This document shows, piece after piece, positions 1 to 9,106 of a stretch of 64,000 nt of DNA; the stretch's first letter is position 1, and every line of letters begins with the position of its first letter. Origin of the DNA: an uncultured Lachnospiraceae bacterium (GTDB taxonomy: Bacteria; Bacillota; Clostridia; Lachnospirales; Lachnospiraceae). The position numbers were made by a program, and so were the translations under genes. Location of the stretch: NCBI GenBank assembly GCA_951800145.1, contig CATOJE010000007.1, positions 1 through 64,000 of the forward strand, read 5' to 3'. The notes under the pieces are model-generated. The model did not search any database. It had not been told where the DNA came from and saw only the letters and a program-made list of their open reading frames with translations.

Positions 1-429
1 GCTTTCATTCAGCGAATCACTTTCTAGTAAAAAGTCAAATTCATTATATAGCGCTTTAATAATCCGGCAGATTTTCTTTCTGGCCTGTATATATGTGGTT
101 TCTTTTACATCGGCAAAGCGAATAAAAAGAATCGGATAAGTCCCCTGTATCCTCCTGTATCCCTCATCCTCCCAGATGGAAAGCCCCTGAAATAAATCTC
201 CCCGCCCTGCATACTGGACGGAAAAAAACTTTTCCAGCATACTCATATTCAAAGTCTTTCCGAATCGCCGAGGACGGGTTATCAGGGTTACTTCATCCTT
301 CCCTTCCCACCACTCCCGGATAAAGCTTGTCTTATCCACATAAAAAATATTTTCCTGCCTGACCTTTTCAAAATCCTGGTGGCCGATCCCCACCGTTTTT
401 TTCACAGCTTCACATCCCTTCCGGTTCAT
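1..429 (-). CDS. AAA-ATPase-like protein (DUF1703 family), N-terminal part only
   Basis: The gene runs off the left edge, so only the first 143 codons are visible. It starts at the ATG at 429. The protein opens with a segment typical of the AAA-ATPase-like/DUF1703 family (VGIGHQDFEKVRQENIFYVD, then KTSFI), followed by a P-loop-like stretch TRPRRFGKTLNMSM near residues 53-66. Full-length family members are about 500-600 residues and carry a PD-(D/E)XK nuclease-like C-terminal part, which lies outside this window. These genes are often multicopy in Clostridia and Bacteroidota; their cellular role is unknown. It lies 67 bases downstream of sbcC on the same strand. The family call rests on motif recognition. 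Confidence 0.8.
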   Translation of the reverse strand, partial: MNRKGCEAVKKTVGIGHQDFEKVRQENIFYVDKTSFIREWWEGKDEVTLITRPRRFGKTLNMSMLEKFFSVQYAGRGDLFQGLSIWEDEGYRRIQGTYPILFIRFADVKETTYIQARKKICRIIKALYNEFDFLLESDSLNES

Positions 430-496
430 TCTTATTTCCAGTGATGACCCCTAATCTCTATTTGATTCTAGGCAGCCTTCTGTGCCATCTGCCATA

Positions 497-3400
497 CTAC
501 ACCATAATTTCCGCCTGGCTCCCCCCGGTCCTCCTTTTCACCACCAGTATCTTTTTATCGATTTTATCCTTTAATTCACTTACATGAGAAATAATCCCTA
601 TGAGACGGCTGCCGTCTGTCTGGCTTACCAGCGCGTTATAGGCCTGCTGGAGGGCATTTTCGTCAAGGCTTCCAAATCCTTCATCCACAAACATCGTGTC
701 GATCTGTATCCCGCCGGCCGAGGACTGTATCTCTTCCGACAGCCCCAGGGCCAGGGATAGGGAGGCGATAAAGGATTCCCCGCCTGACAGCGTCTTGACG
801 CTGCGTTCTGTGCCATTATAGTGATCCACCACATTTAATTCCAGGCCGCCCTGGCTTCTCAGATTACTGGATCCGATCAGGCGCTTAAATTCATACTGGC
901 CGCCAGACATGATCATCAGCCTCAGGTTTGCCCGGCGGAGGATCCGGTCCAGGTAAGCCATCTGAATATAGGTTTCCAGCATGATCTTCTCCTTGCTCCT
1001 TAAGTCACCGTTCATGGTGTCGGACAGATTGGACAGCCAGCTGTACCGCTCCTCCGCGGCGGCCAGCTCCTTTGACCTCTTTTGAATGTTTTCCAGGAGA
1101 TTTCGGTTGGTTCCCTTCCGGAAATGCACGGTATTTTCCTTTTCCTTGATTTCTTTTTTCCTTTGGAAAAGCCTGGATTGCTTTTCCAGCTCCGCGGATC
1201 TTTGGATCCTCTCTCCTTGTTCCAGCTGTTCCTTAAGAGACCTTACCCGGCCCTCCAGCTCCGCCTTCTTTTTTGCGCATGACTGGTACGCCTCAGCCGC
1301 ATTCTCATATGCCCTTTGAAGCATCTTCAGCTCCTCCAGCAGAGTCCTCCCTGCCGCCTCAGCCTTCTCTTTATCTTCATAGGGAAGCTTTTTCCTCAGC
1401 GCCTCCGCCTGTCCCTCCAGCGCCTGCTTCTGGGTTTCAGCCCATATGAGCCTTTCCTTTAATTCCCTGGTCTCTTGTTCCAACTGCTTTAAGGAAGCTT
1501 CCGCCTCCGGAAGCTTTTTCTCCACTGCCTCCTTGCGGGCTATGTTTTTCTCCTCCGTTTCAATCTGCTCTTCGAATTGGGCGATGTTCTTCTTTAATAC
1601 AAGGATCCACTCCTTTGTTTTCTCTCTATATCGGGGATCCTCCAACTGGCCGGACAGGGATTCGATTTGAATTCTCCGCGCCTCCCTCTCCTTTTTGCAG
1701 GCTTCCAGCATTTTTTCTGCCTTTTTATACGCCTTTTCCAAAGCAGCCAGTTCTTCCTTATATTGGTTCTGCGCCTCCTCTGCCTCCCTTTTTCCCGCGT
1801 ATGTCAGCTTTCTCTTCAGCCCCTCCAGCTGACCGGACAGATAGCCTCTCCTTCTCTCTGCCTCCTCCGCCTTTTCCTGCAGCTCTCCCAATTCCTTTTT
1901 TATCTGCTCTGCTTTTTGTTCTTCCTCAGGAATCTGTCCGTCCAGCTCCTTTTTTCGGGCTATCTTCTTCGCCTCTTCCCTTTGCTGCCTTTCTAAAGAC
2001 TGGATTTCTTCCTTTAATGCTGGCAGCAGCTCTGCTGTTTTTCCAAAATATTCGGTTCCGGCCAGCTGCTCCTTAAAAAATCCAATCCGGTGCTTTAATT
2101 CCGCTTCCCGTCCGGCCTGCTCCTCATAAGCCTTTTGCGCTCTTTCATACTGCTGCCTTAAGTCCGCCTGCTCCTCCTTCAGGGCTTTCTGCTTCCTTTC
2201 TGCTTCTTTTTGACTCTCGCAGTATAATTCCTTAGACACAGAAGTCACCTGGTCTGACAGGGCCTGTTTTCTGGCCTCCGCCCCGGCCATCTGATTTCTT
2301 AATGCTGCAAGCCCCGGCTCCAGGGCCTTTGCCAGCCCCTCCTTTTCCAGAATCCTCTGATCCAGCTCCTCCTTCTGTCTGAGCTGCTCCATTTCCCTCT
2401 GAAGCTGGTCCTCCAGCTCCAAAAGCTTTTTCTTCGACTCAGCCTTCTGGGCCTTTACCTGCTGTGGAACCTTCCAGCTATCCCTGTGCCCAAGTAATAT
2501 TTCTGACTGCCTGCTTAGCTGCGTCTCCTGTTCCGAGGCCTTACCGCTTATTCTTCCTGCCTGGACGCTGGCCTCCTTTGCCTCCCTGGCCGCCTTCTCA
2601 TAATTCCTTTTCGCCTGCTCCAGCGCTTCCTCGCCAGGCACCTTCTCCGGAACCTGGGCAAGCTTCAGATGATGGGTTGCGCCGCATACCGGGCAGGCGT
2701 CCCCCTCCTTAAGATCTCTGGCCAGGATTCCTGCCTGCCCGTCTAAAAATGCCCGATTCATTTTGGAATACGTATCCTCCAAAGCCTCTGCATAGCTTTG
2801 GGCCTTCTGATACAGCTCCTGGCACGCCTTCAGCTCTGAGTGAATCCCTTCGTAAGCCTGAAGGTCCTCTCCCAGCTTCTCCAAGGCTGCAAGGCGCTCC
2901 TCTTCTCCCGTCTTCTGCCGGAGCAGGCTTTCCCTTCTTTCTCCCGCAGAAGCCAGAGACACCTGTTTTTCCTTCCATTCTTCTAAAGCTTCCTTCAGCC
3001 GCTCATAAGCCTGGCTTTTTTCCACTTCCTCAGCTTTGCCATCCTTCAGCCTTTTTTCCAGTCCCTTAAGTTCTTTTTTCAGCTGATCCAAAAGCCCATA
3101 CCTGGGCAGCTCCTGCTCCAAACGGGCAAGAATCCTCCCTATCTCCTCCTGCCTTGCCTGCTTCGCCTGCTGCTCTTCAAAGCTCTGCTTCGCCTTTTCT
3201 AAGCCTGCAGCTTCCTTTTGCAGCTGTTCCCGGAGGGCTTCCAGATTTTCACAGCTCTCTTTATATCCCTCCGCCCTTTCCAGCTGACGGATCAGCCGTT
3301 CCTTCTGCTCTCCCGCATGGGCTAAACCTGCCTGTTCCTTCTGGTAAGCCTCCAGGCGCAGGCGGATTTCGCCGGATTCCTGGCTCTTCTTCTCCTTCTC

Positions 3401-4840
3401 CTGCCCGATCCTTTCCAGCTGCCCGGCCAGATCCCCCGCCGTTTTTTCAAGATCAGCCAGCTTATCATAATCCGGCAGCTCCTGCTCCAAAAGTGCCGAT
3501 TGTTTCTTAAGGGCCTCCTGCCTTTCCCTTTTGGCCTCTTCCTCCTGGTAATTCTGCTGTGCTTTTTCTAACTGATTGATCCATTCCTGCTCCTGGCTCC
3601 GGGCCTCCTCCAGGCCCTCACAGATTTCCCTGCGCTTCTCCTCCCTCTCCTTTTGGCGGATCAGCCGTTCCCTCTGCTCTCCTGCGCCGGACAGGCTGGC
3701 CTGTTCTCTTTTCAGGCGTTCCAGGCTCTCTCTCATCTCTCCCGCTGCCTGCTCATCCGCTCCGGCCTTCTGCTTTCCTTCCTCCAGCTCCCTTGCCAAC
3801 TCTCTGATGGCCTTTACCATCTGGCTGTGCCGTTCATACTCTGGCAGGGCCTGCTCTAAAAGCGCGGACTCTCGTTTGATCTCCTCCCGCCTGCCCTTCT
3901 TCTCCTCTTCCCTCCCAATGGCTTCTTCCCGCTCCTTTAAAAGAGTCAGGTTCTCCTGTTCCTCCTGCAAAAGCTTGTCCAGATTCTCTCTGGCCTTTTC
4001 CTGCTCCTCCGCCTTGCCGATTCGCCCGTTTACCCTTGCCAGCTCCTCCTCCAGAAGCCCCAGCTCCTTTCCCAGCCGCTCTTCCTCCTGGGTATCCTGC
4101 TCCACCAGCCTCTCTATCAGCTCCATGGTACCCTTTATGGGAAGATTTCCTTTTCTGGCTTTCTCCGCATCTATGGAATATACATTCGCCTCATCGCAGG
4201 TAATGTCCTGGACATACTGACGGACACTTTTTTTCGCCACCTCACATTCCCCGGAGGCCCTGGCCGCCTGATCCTTGACCCTTTTTTGAAAGGTCTGGTA
4301 GTACTGTGTCCGGAACACCTTGCGGAAGATCTCCTGCCGCTCCTTGGTATCAGCCAGAAGCAGCTTCCGGAAATCCCCCTGAGCCAGCATGACGATCTGG
4401 GAAAACTGGTTCCGGTCAATGCCCAGAAGCTCTGTCACCGCGGCATCCACTTCTCTTATTTTTGTTATGGGAGGGCGGTCCGGGCAAAGCAGCTCCGCAC
4501 CGGGAAGAACATCGGTCATTCCCTTGCCCCGCTTTGCCGGACGGGTATATCTGGGATTCCGCTTGATCCGGTATTCCCTTCCCCCGTGGGAAAAGGTTAA
4601 TTCCACCTCCGTAGGGGTGTCAGGCTGGGCATACTTGGAGCGGAGCATCGCCGCCTCCCGGCTCTCGCCGCTGGCTTCCCCATAGAGCGCATAGGTAATG
4701 GCGTCAAAGATGGTGGTCTTTCCTGCCCCGGTATCTCCTGTAATCAGGTACAGCCCGCTCTGCCCCAGCTTTTCCAGAGGCAGCTCCGTCCGCCCTGCAT
4801 AAGGGCCAAATGCGGATATCACAAGCTTTAACGGTCTCAT
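497..4840 (-). CDS. sbcC: SbcC, exonuclease SbcCD ATPase subunit with expanded coiled-coil arms
   Basis: This is the Rad50-like SMC ATPase of the SbcCD nuclease, which cleaves hairpins and DNA ends during repair. Walker A GDTGAGKTT is at residues 35-43, the zinc hook CPVC at about 716-719, signature LSGGES near 1350 and Walker B MFVDEGFGSLDE near 1385. I chose the ATG at 4840: it overlaps the sbcD stop as ATGA and has GGGAGGAGAG just upstream. A start at 4855 would add five residues without such a site. The protein is 1447 residues, against about 1000-1100 for most SbcC. The extra length is in the arms: three repeats of 123 residues before the hook (LLEQELPxY ... GEQxERLIRQ) and three of 140 residues after it. 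Nuclease domain, signature and hook all look intact, so it should be functional. Confidence 0.97.
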   Translation of the reverse strand: MRPLKLVISAFGPYAGRTELPLEKLGQSGLYLITGDTGAGKTTIFDAITYALYGEASGESREAAMLRSKYAQPDTPTEVELTFSHGGREYRIKRNPRYTRPAKRGKGMTDVLPGAELLCPDRPPITKIREVDAAVTELLGIDRNQFSQIVMLAQGDFRKLLLADTKERQEIFRKVFRTQYYQTFQKRVKDQAARASGECEVAKKSVRQYVQDITCDEANVYSIDAEKARKGNLPIKGTMELIERLVEQDTQEEERLGKELGLLEEELARVNGRIGKAEEQEKARENLDKLLQEEQENLTLLKEREEAIGREEEKKGRREEIKRESALLEQALPEYERHSQMVKAIRELARELEEGKQKAGADEQAAGEMRESLERLKREQASLSGAGEQRERLIRQKEREEKRREICEGLEEARSQEQEWINQLEKAQQNYQEEEAKRERQEALKKQSALLEQELPDYDKLADLEKTAGDLAGQLERIGQEKEKKSQESGEIRLRLEAYQKEQAGLAHAGEQKERLIRQLERAEGYKESCENLEALREQLQKEAAGLEKAKQSFEEQQAKQARQEEIGRILARLEQELPRYGLLDQLKKELKGLEKRLKDGKAEEVEKSQAYERLKEALEEWKEKQVSLASAGERRESLLRQKTGEEERLAALEKLGEDLQAYEGIHSELKACQELYQKAQSYAEALEDTYSKMNRAFLDGQAGILARDLKEGDACPVCGATHHLKLAQVPEKVPGEEALEQAKRNYEKAAREAKEASVQAGRISGKASEQETQLSRQSEILLGHRDSWKVPQQVKAQKAESKKKLLELEDQLQREMEQLRQKEELDQRILEKEGLAKALEPGLAALRNQMAGAEARKQALSDQVTSVSKELYCESQKEAERKQKALKEEQADLRQQYERAQKAYEEQAGREAELKHRIGFFKEQLAGTEYFGKTAELLPALKEEIQSLERQQREEAKKIARKKELDGQIPEEEQKAEQIKKELGELQEKAEEAERRRGYLSGQLEGLKRKLTYAGKREAEEAQNQYKEELAALEKAYKKAEKMLEACKKEREARRIQIESLSGQLEDPRYREKTKEWILVLKKNIAQFEEQIETEEKNIARKEAVEKKLPEAEASLKQLEQETRELKERLIWAETQKQALEGQAEALRKKLPYEDKEKAEAAGRTLLEELKMLQRAYENAAEAYQSCAKKKAELEGRVRSLKEQLEQGERIQRSAELEKQSRLFQRKKEIKEKENTVHFRKGTNRNLLENIQKRSKELAAAEERYSWLSNLSDTMNGDLRSKEKIMLETYIQMAYLDRILRRANLRLMIMSGGQYEFKRLIGSSNLRSQGGLELNVVDHYNGTERSVKTLSGGESFIASLSLALGLSEEIQSSAGGIQIDTMFVDEGFGSLDENALQQAYNALVSQTDGSRLIGIISHVSELKDKIDKKILVVKRRTGGSQAEIMV
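1110..2395 (-). repeat. Three 420-bp in-frame repeats in the descending arm of sbcC
   Basis: Three diverged copies lie on the C-terminal side of the zinc hook. The ELD codons of copies 1 and 2 start at plus-strand 2360 and 1940, and the IARK codons of copies 2 and 3 at about 1957 and 1537. Both intervals are exactly 420 bases (140 codons). Shared features are a (R/K)K(E)xLxxxI/LPE start and a YExAxxAYxxx segment about 70 residues later. The outer limits are approximate. Confidence 0.8.
2860..3930 (-). repeat. Three 369-bp in-frame repeats in the ascending arm of sbcC
   Basis: Three diverged copies encode a unit beginning near LLEQ(A/E)LPxY and ending near AGE(Q/R)xExLxRQ. The shared coding point for LPxY falls at plus-strand positions 3843, 3474 and 3105, that is exactly 369 bases (123 codons) apart both times. 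All three are on the N-terminal side of the zinc hook. Outer boundaries are approximate because the copies fade into generic coiled coil. Confidence 0.85.
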
Positions 4841-5973
4841 AGGCTCTCCTCCCAAATGCTTTCTATCAGCTCTGATACCAGCGCTGCCTGCTTCTCGCTC
4901 ATAGGCTGGTTATTCTGCTGTTCATAAAAGTTCAGAATCATCTCCAAAGGCGTCCTGGTCTCCGGCTCCTCCCCGCCGGCCACCTCCTGATTCTCCCTGG
5001 TCCGACGGTTATCATAGTCTAATTTCATCAAATTGGGGTAAATCACCCGTAGCTTCCCAATGGCATCTACAATATCCTCTTCATCCGTAAGAGTAATATG
5101 GAGATAGTCCTCCACCTTGGTCCCCTCATAATTTTTCCGGCTGGTAAGCTCGTCGTATGTACCTTTAAGCTCCCGAAGATCGCGAAGGGGAGCCAGCTCT
5201 GTGGTGCGGATCGTAAGGTTTCCCTTTTCCTTCATCTCCAAAACGGTGACGGACTTATGCTGGGATGCCTCGGAAAAGGAATACTTTAAAGGCGTGCCGC
5301 AGTAGCGGACCGTCTCTCTTCCTATATTCTGAGAGCCATGGAGATGCCCCAGGGCCACATAGTCAAATGCCTCAAACACAGAAGCGTCCACATTATCTGT
5401 GCCGCCTACAGAAATATCCTCTGAGTCAGAGCGCAGGGCCCCTGTGACAAACTGATGGGTGAGCAGAATATTCCTCTCTGATTCCTGGATATCCATATGG
5501 GCGATGGCCGTGCGGACCGCCTCTGTATAAGAATCCCCATCCTCCTCTGGAAAAATACTTCGCACATGGGCCGACTTAATAAAGGGAAGCATATAAATAT
5601 TCACCTTCCCATAGCTGTCCTTTAATGGAATGGGCCTCACCGCCCCATCATAAGCCGGCGCGATATGAATGCCGCTCAGCTCAATCAGTTCCGCCGCGAA
5701 GGCAAGGCGCTCTGGAGAATCGTGATTTCCGCTGATAAGAAACACCTGTACCTTCTGCCTGGCCAGCTGCTTAAGGAAATCATCAAAAAGCTCTACCGCC
5801 TCCACACTCGGGATGGATTTGTCGTAAATATCTCCGGCGATTAAGACTGCGTCCGGCGATTCTTCCTTAATGATCGTCAGAATTTCCTTTAGTATATACC
5901 TCTGATCCTCTATCATCGAAAATTCATTGACCCGCTTTCCCAGGTGAAGATCCGATAAGTGAATTAATTTCAT
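4837..5973 (-). CDS. sbcD: SbcD, exonuclease SbcCD nuclease subunit
   Basis: This is the Mre11-like metallophosphoesterase partner of SbcC (378 residues, normal length). Metal-binding motifs are clear: SDLHLGK at residues 7-13, AGDIYDKS near 46-53, SGNHDSPERL near 81-90, LTHQF near 170 and ALGHLHGSQ near 206. The ATG at 5973 has AAAGGAG about ten bases upstream. The stop overlaps the sbcC start by four bases (ATGA), the usual translational coupling for this complex. The gene lies 21 bases after nth, so two DNA-repair functions are probably co-transcribed. Confidence 0.97.
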   Translation of the reverse strand: MKLIHLSDLHLGKRVNEFSMIEDQRYILKEILTIIKEESPDAVLIAGDIYDKSIPSVEAVELFDDFLKQLARQKVQVFLISGNHDSPERLAFAAELIELSGIHIAPAYDGAVRPIPLKDSYGKVNIYMLPFIKSAHVRSIFPEEDGDSYTEAVRTAIAHMDIQESERNILLTHQFVTGALRSDSEDISVGGTDNVDASVFEAFDYVALGHLHGSQNIGRETVRYCGTPLKYSFSEASQHKSVTVLEMKEKGNLTIRTTELAPLRDLRELKGTYDELTSRKNYEGTKVEDYLHITLTDEEDIVDAIGKLRVIYPNLMKLDYDNRRTRENQEVAGGEEPETRTPLEMILNFYEQQNNQPMSEKQAALVSELIESIWEESL

Positions 5974-5994
5974 GTGCTTGCTCCTTTTATTCCA

Positions 5995-6759
5995 TTACAC
6001 CCCATTCTTCCCGCAGATATCACAGAGGCAGCACTTCTCACAGTACGGCTTCGTCCTGGCTGTGCAGACCTCCCGGCCATGGTACACCAGCCGGTGGCAG
6101 AAATCGCTCCCCTCCTCTGGGGGGATGATCTTCCACAAGGCCATCTCCACCTTTTTGGGCTCCTTGATATCCTCCACCAGCCCCATCCGGTTCACCAGAC
6201 GGATGCAGTGGGTATCGGTTACAATGGCCGGCTTCCCGAACACATCTCCCATAATCAGATTCGCGCTTTTTCGTCCCACTCCCGGCAGCTTCAGCAGCTG
6301 GTCAAACTGGTCCGGCACCCTTCCGCCGTATTCCTCCTTTAGGATCTTCATGCAGGCGCTGATGTCCCTTGCCTTGCTGTGCCCCAGGCCGCAGGGCTTT
6401 ACGATAGCTTCGATGTCCTCCACCGGGGCATTTGCCAGGGCTTCCACACTGGGGTATTTTTTGTACAGGCCCTCCACCACCACATTTACCCTGGCATCGG
6501 TACACTGGGCTGCCAGCCGGACGCTGACCAGAAGCTTCCAGGCCTCATTATAATCCAGCGTGCACCCGGCGTCCGGGTACTGTATCTTTAAGCGCTTGAT
6601 AATTTCCAGAGCCTTCTCCTTTTTCGCGGCCTCTTTCTTATCCGGCGCCTTTTTCATAGATTCCTTCTTATTCGACGTTTCCCGCTTTTTCGATGTTTCT
6701 CTCTTTTTCACGGCTTCCTTCTTTGCCAGCCCTTTTCCGGCCTGCTCTTCTTTTGTCAT
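5995..6759 (-). CDS. nth: Endonuclease III with lysine-rich N-terminal extension
   Basis: This is a DNA glycosylase/AP lyase of base-excision repair. The helix-hairpin-helix LPGVGRKSAN carries the catalytic lysine and VTDTHC the catalytic aspartate. The C-terminal iron-sulfur cluster motif C-X6-C-X2-C-X5-C is present in CTARTKPYCEKCCLCDIC. I prefer the ATG at 6759 (254 residues), seven bases after the preceding stop and preceded by AAGGAGTAAAGGTG; the ATG at 6786 would overlap the upstream gene by 20 bases. The first 45 or so residues are a low-complexity basic tail with KKRETSKKRETSNKKE-like repeats, absent from the E. coli enzyme (211 residues). The tail may add non-specific DNA binding (inference). 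Confidence 0.95.
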   Translation of the reverse strand: MTKEEQAGKGLAKKEAVKKRETSKKRETSNKKESMKKAPDKKEAAKKEKALEIIKRLKIQYPDAGCTLDYNEAWKLLVSVRLAAQCTDARVNVVVEGLYKKYPSVEALANAPVEDIEAIVKPCGLGHSKARDISACMKILKEEYGGRVPDQFDQLLKLPGVGRKSANLIMGDVFGKPAIVTDTHCIRLVNRMGLVEDIKEPKKVEMALWKIIPPEEGSDFCHRLVYHGREVCTARTKPYCEKCCLCDICGKNGV

Positions 6760-6766
6760 TGCACCT

Positions 6767-7570
6767 TTACTCCTTCTTTTTCCCAACTTCCTCCATCCAC
6801 TCCAGGCAAAGCCTTGTCCACTGGGCGATGTGGGGATCCGGATGCATGTTTTCCTCCTCTGACTCCACCGCCTCCGTAGCCAGGCTCATCCCATGGAGGC
6901 CCTGATGGAACATGTGATATTCACAGCGGATACCGTCCTGGGTCAGCTTTCTCAGATACATAAGGGAGTTTTCCACCGGAACCTTCTCGTCGGTCTGGGT
7001 TCCCCACAGAAACACAGGCGGGTTTCCGGACAGATCCCGTTCCTCTAAGGAGAACATGCGAATCAGCTTCTCCTGTCCTCCTGTGAGACGCTGCCTGGAG
7101 CGCTCATGGCCGTATTTTCCCATGGAAATCACCGGATATCCCAGGATCAATCCGTCGGGACGGTTTAAGGGCTGCTCCTTTCTTGTGAATATCTCATCCT
7201 CATTCCACAGCGCCCCCAGGCTGGCTGCAAGGTGCCCCCCTGCCGAAAAGCCCATCACCCAGATCTTATGGCATTTATCCTTCCACTCTGTGTTTGTCCG
7301 AAGCCAGCGCATGGCCCAGGCAGCCTCCTCTACCGGGCCGGTTCCCAAAACCTCCTTTTCCAGGCAGTAATCCAGAATCGCTCCATGATATCCCTGCTCC
7401 TTCCATACCTCCATCACCGGCTCTGCTTCTCTGGGAGATAAGAACCAGTATCCCCCTCCCGGGCAGATGAGAACCATCTCATCCCTGGCTCCTTCCCTGC
7501 ATTCCCAGCACCGCAGGGTTCCTCCAAATGGGGTATTTACGATTTGCTCCGGGCTTTCTTTTCTTGTCAT
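6767..7570 (-). CDS. Alpha/beta hydrolase, acetyl-esterase-like
   Basis: This 267-residue protein has the layout of small cytoplasmic alpha/beta-hydrolase esterases (BD-FAE/acetyl xylan esterase-like). A glycine-rich oxyanion segment CPGGGYWFLSPRE lies near residue 33 and the nucleophile elbow GFSAGGHLAASLG near 103-115. A late HQGLHGMS segment could provide the catalytic histidine. No signal peptide is seen, so it should act in the cytosol. The substrate is unknown; deacetylation of imported oligosaccharide is the usual role for relatives. The ATG at 7570 has AAGGAGAAACGAG upstream. It sits between a histidine kinase gene (45 bases) and nth (7 bases), in the same transcriptional direction. 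Confidence 0.8.
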   Translation of the reverse strand: MTRKESPEQIVNTPFGGTLRCWECREGARDEMVLICPGGGYWFLSPREAEPVMEVWKEQGYHGAILDYCLEKEVLGTGPVEEAAWAMRWLRTNTEWKDKCHKIWVMGFSAGGHLAASLGALWNEDEIFTRKEQPLNRPDGLILGYPVISMGKYGHERSRQRLTGGQEKLIRMFSLEERDLSGNPPVFLWGTQTDEKVPVENSLMYLRKLTQDGIRCEYHMFHQGLHGMSLATEAVESEEENMHPDPHIAQWTRLCLEWMEEVGKKKE

Positions 7571-7615
7571 TTTCTCGTTTCTCCTTCTTCTCTAATTTGT
7601 AACAGCTACGCTATT

Positions 7616-9106
7616 TCAGCTTTTCCTCAAGATTCTGGGGATGATCAGCTGGATCACCGTCCCCTTCCCCTTTTGACTGTAGATCTTCAGATCTCCTCCA
7701 TGATAGATGGCGTGAATTCTCTGATATATGTTTCCCAGCCCGATTCCCACCTTTTCCGTAGCATGCTCCTTTAACGCCTGATTTAACTGTTCCCATTTTT
7801 CCGGATCCATGCCGAGGCCATTATCTGCCACAGATATCCGCACCGCCCTGCCCTCCTGCCAGATCCGCAAAAACAGCAGCCCTCCCTGCTCCTTCTTCGA
7901 CAAGCCGTGAACGATGGCATTTTCCATCAGCGGCTGGAGGGTAAAGGAGGGAACCATCACCTGCTTCGCATCCACCTCCAGGCTGCTTCCATAGCGGATC
8001 CGGCTTCCAAACCGCATCTGCTGAATATAAATATAATCCCCGGCCACCTTAAGCTCCTGCTCTAAGGGCACGATCTGCTCCTCGGTTTTTAAATTATAGC
8101 GGAACAGATTGCTCATGCTGGCAATCATTTTCTCTGTCACCGCCGCGTCCTCCAGGCTTGCCATGGATGCAATCATATTTAAGGTATTAAACAGGAAATG
8201 GGGATTGATCTGACTTTTTAAGAACTCCAGCTTTGCCGCATTCAGCTCCTTCTCCATCTCGATCTTTTCCATCTCATCCTTGTGGAGCAGGGCTGCCATC
8301 TCATTATTCGCCTTCAGGGTATTAATGTAGCCCTCTGTGGCATGCTTCATCTTATTAAATGCCAGGACCAGCTCTCCCATCTCATCCTGATTGTCAATGC
8401 AGAGCTCCTCCCCGCTGAAATCATTTTTTTCGATTTTCCTGCTGCTGTTCACCAGCATTGCCAGCGGTCCTACCACTGTGTGGGACAGCAGGCGGGTCAG
8501 CAGCATGGCGATCCCCACCATGCCGGCGGAAAACACAAGGATCAGGTAAGGCGTCCAGTGGAAAAGCTTCGCCGTCCCCTGGTAGCGCTCCATGCCTTCC
8601 GTCAGCGTCGCCTGAACCAGGCGCCTGGCATAGGTCTGAAGATAGGACTGCATCTCATACACCTGGTATAGCCCAGGAATAAAATACGTGTCAAAGGCGC
8701 TTGCCTTGGTCATAGCATCCCGGGACTCTTTATAGCTCTCATAGCTGTTTTTGATGTTCCAGGTCCGGGCGTAACGCTCCGAGCCAATCTGCTGGTAATC
8801 ATAGGGAAGCTCCAGGATACACCGCTCTGTCCTGGCACATGCCAGTTGGTATTCCTCCAGCTTCTCCTCTGACTGCTCCTTAATAAAGCCTTCAAAGGCT
8901 TTGACCTCCAGCTCCAGCGCCTCCTGAAACTCATAGCATTTGGAATTATCATCTAAAATCACGAAAAATCCGCCCATAGAGAAATTCACAAGCTGGATAA
9001 TGAACCCGATGGAAATCCCTGTAATCAGGATAATCAGGATGGAAAAGGAGCTGAATTTCTTCTTTAGGGAAAGTTTCAGCCACTGCTGCTTCATATAAGT
9101 AATCAT
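7616..9106 (-). CDS. YesM/LytS-type sensor histidine kinase without a cognate regulator
   Basis: This 496-residue membrane kinase has a first membrane segment at about 17-38, an extracytoplasmic helical sensor to about 185, a second membrane segment near 190-208, a HAMP linker, and a His_kinase (PF06580-type) core. The phosphoacceptor box INPHFLFNTLNMI is near residue 302, the N-box ENAIVHGL near 390 and the G-box VGIGLGNIYQRI near 455. It should phosphorylate an AraC- or LytTR-type regulator, but none is adjacent. The start codon overlaps the acetate kinase stop as ATGA, so its synthesis is coupled to AckA, which is an unusual pairing. Ligand and target are unknown. Confidence 0.9.
   Translation of the reverse strand: MITYMKQQWLKLSLKKKFSSFSILIILITGISIGFIIQLVNFSMGGFFVILDDNSKCYEFQEALELEVKAFEGFIKEQSEEKLEEYQLACARTERCILELPYDYQQIGSERYARTWNIKNSYESYKESRDAMTKASAFDTYFIPGLYQVYEMQSYLQTYARRLVQATLTEGMERYQGTAKLFHWTPYLILVFSAGMVGIAMLLTRLLSHTVVGPLAMLVNSSRKIEKNDFSGEELCIDNQDEMGELVLAFNKMKHATEGYINTLKANNEMAALLHKDEMEKIEMEKELNAAKLEFLKSQINPHFLFNTLNMIASMASLEDAAVTEKMIASMSNLFRYNLKTEEQIVPLEQELKVAGDYIYIQQMRFGSRIRYGSSLEVDAKQVMVPSFTLQPLMENAIVHGLSKKEQGGLLFLRIWQEGRAVRISVADNGLGMDPEKWEQLNQALKEHATEKVGIGLGNIYQRIHAIYHGGDLKIYSQKGKGTVIQLIIPRILRKS

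Noticed and set aside
1082-3860. Long plus-strand open frames opposite sbcC
   Set aside because: They are antisense shadows of a Glu/Lys/Gln-rich coiled coil, with Ser/Leu/Pro-rich translations and no ribosome sites or promoters.
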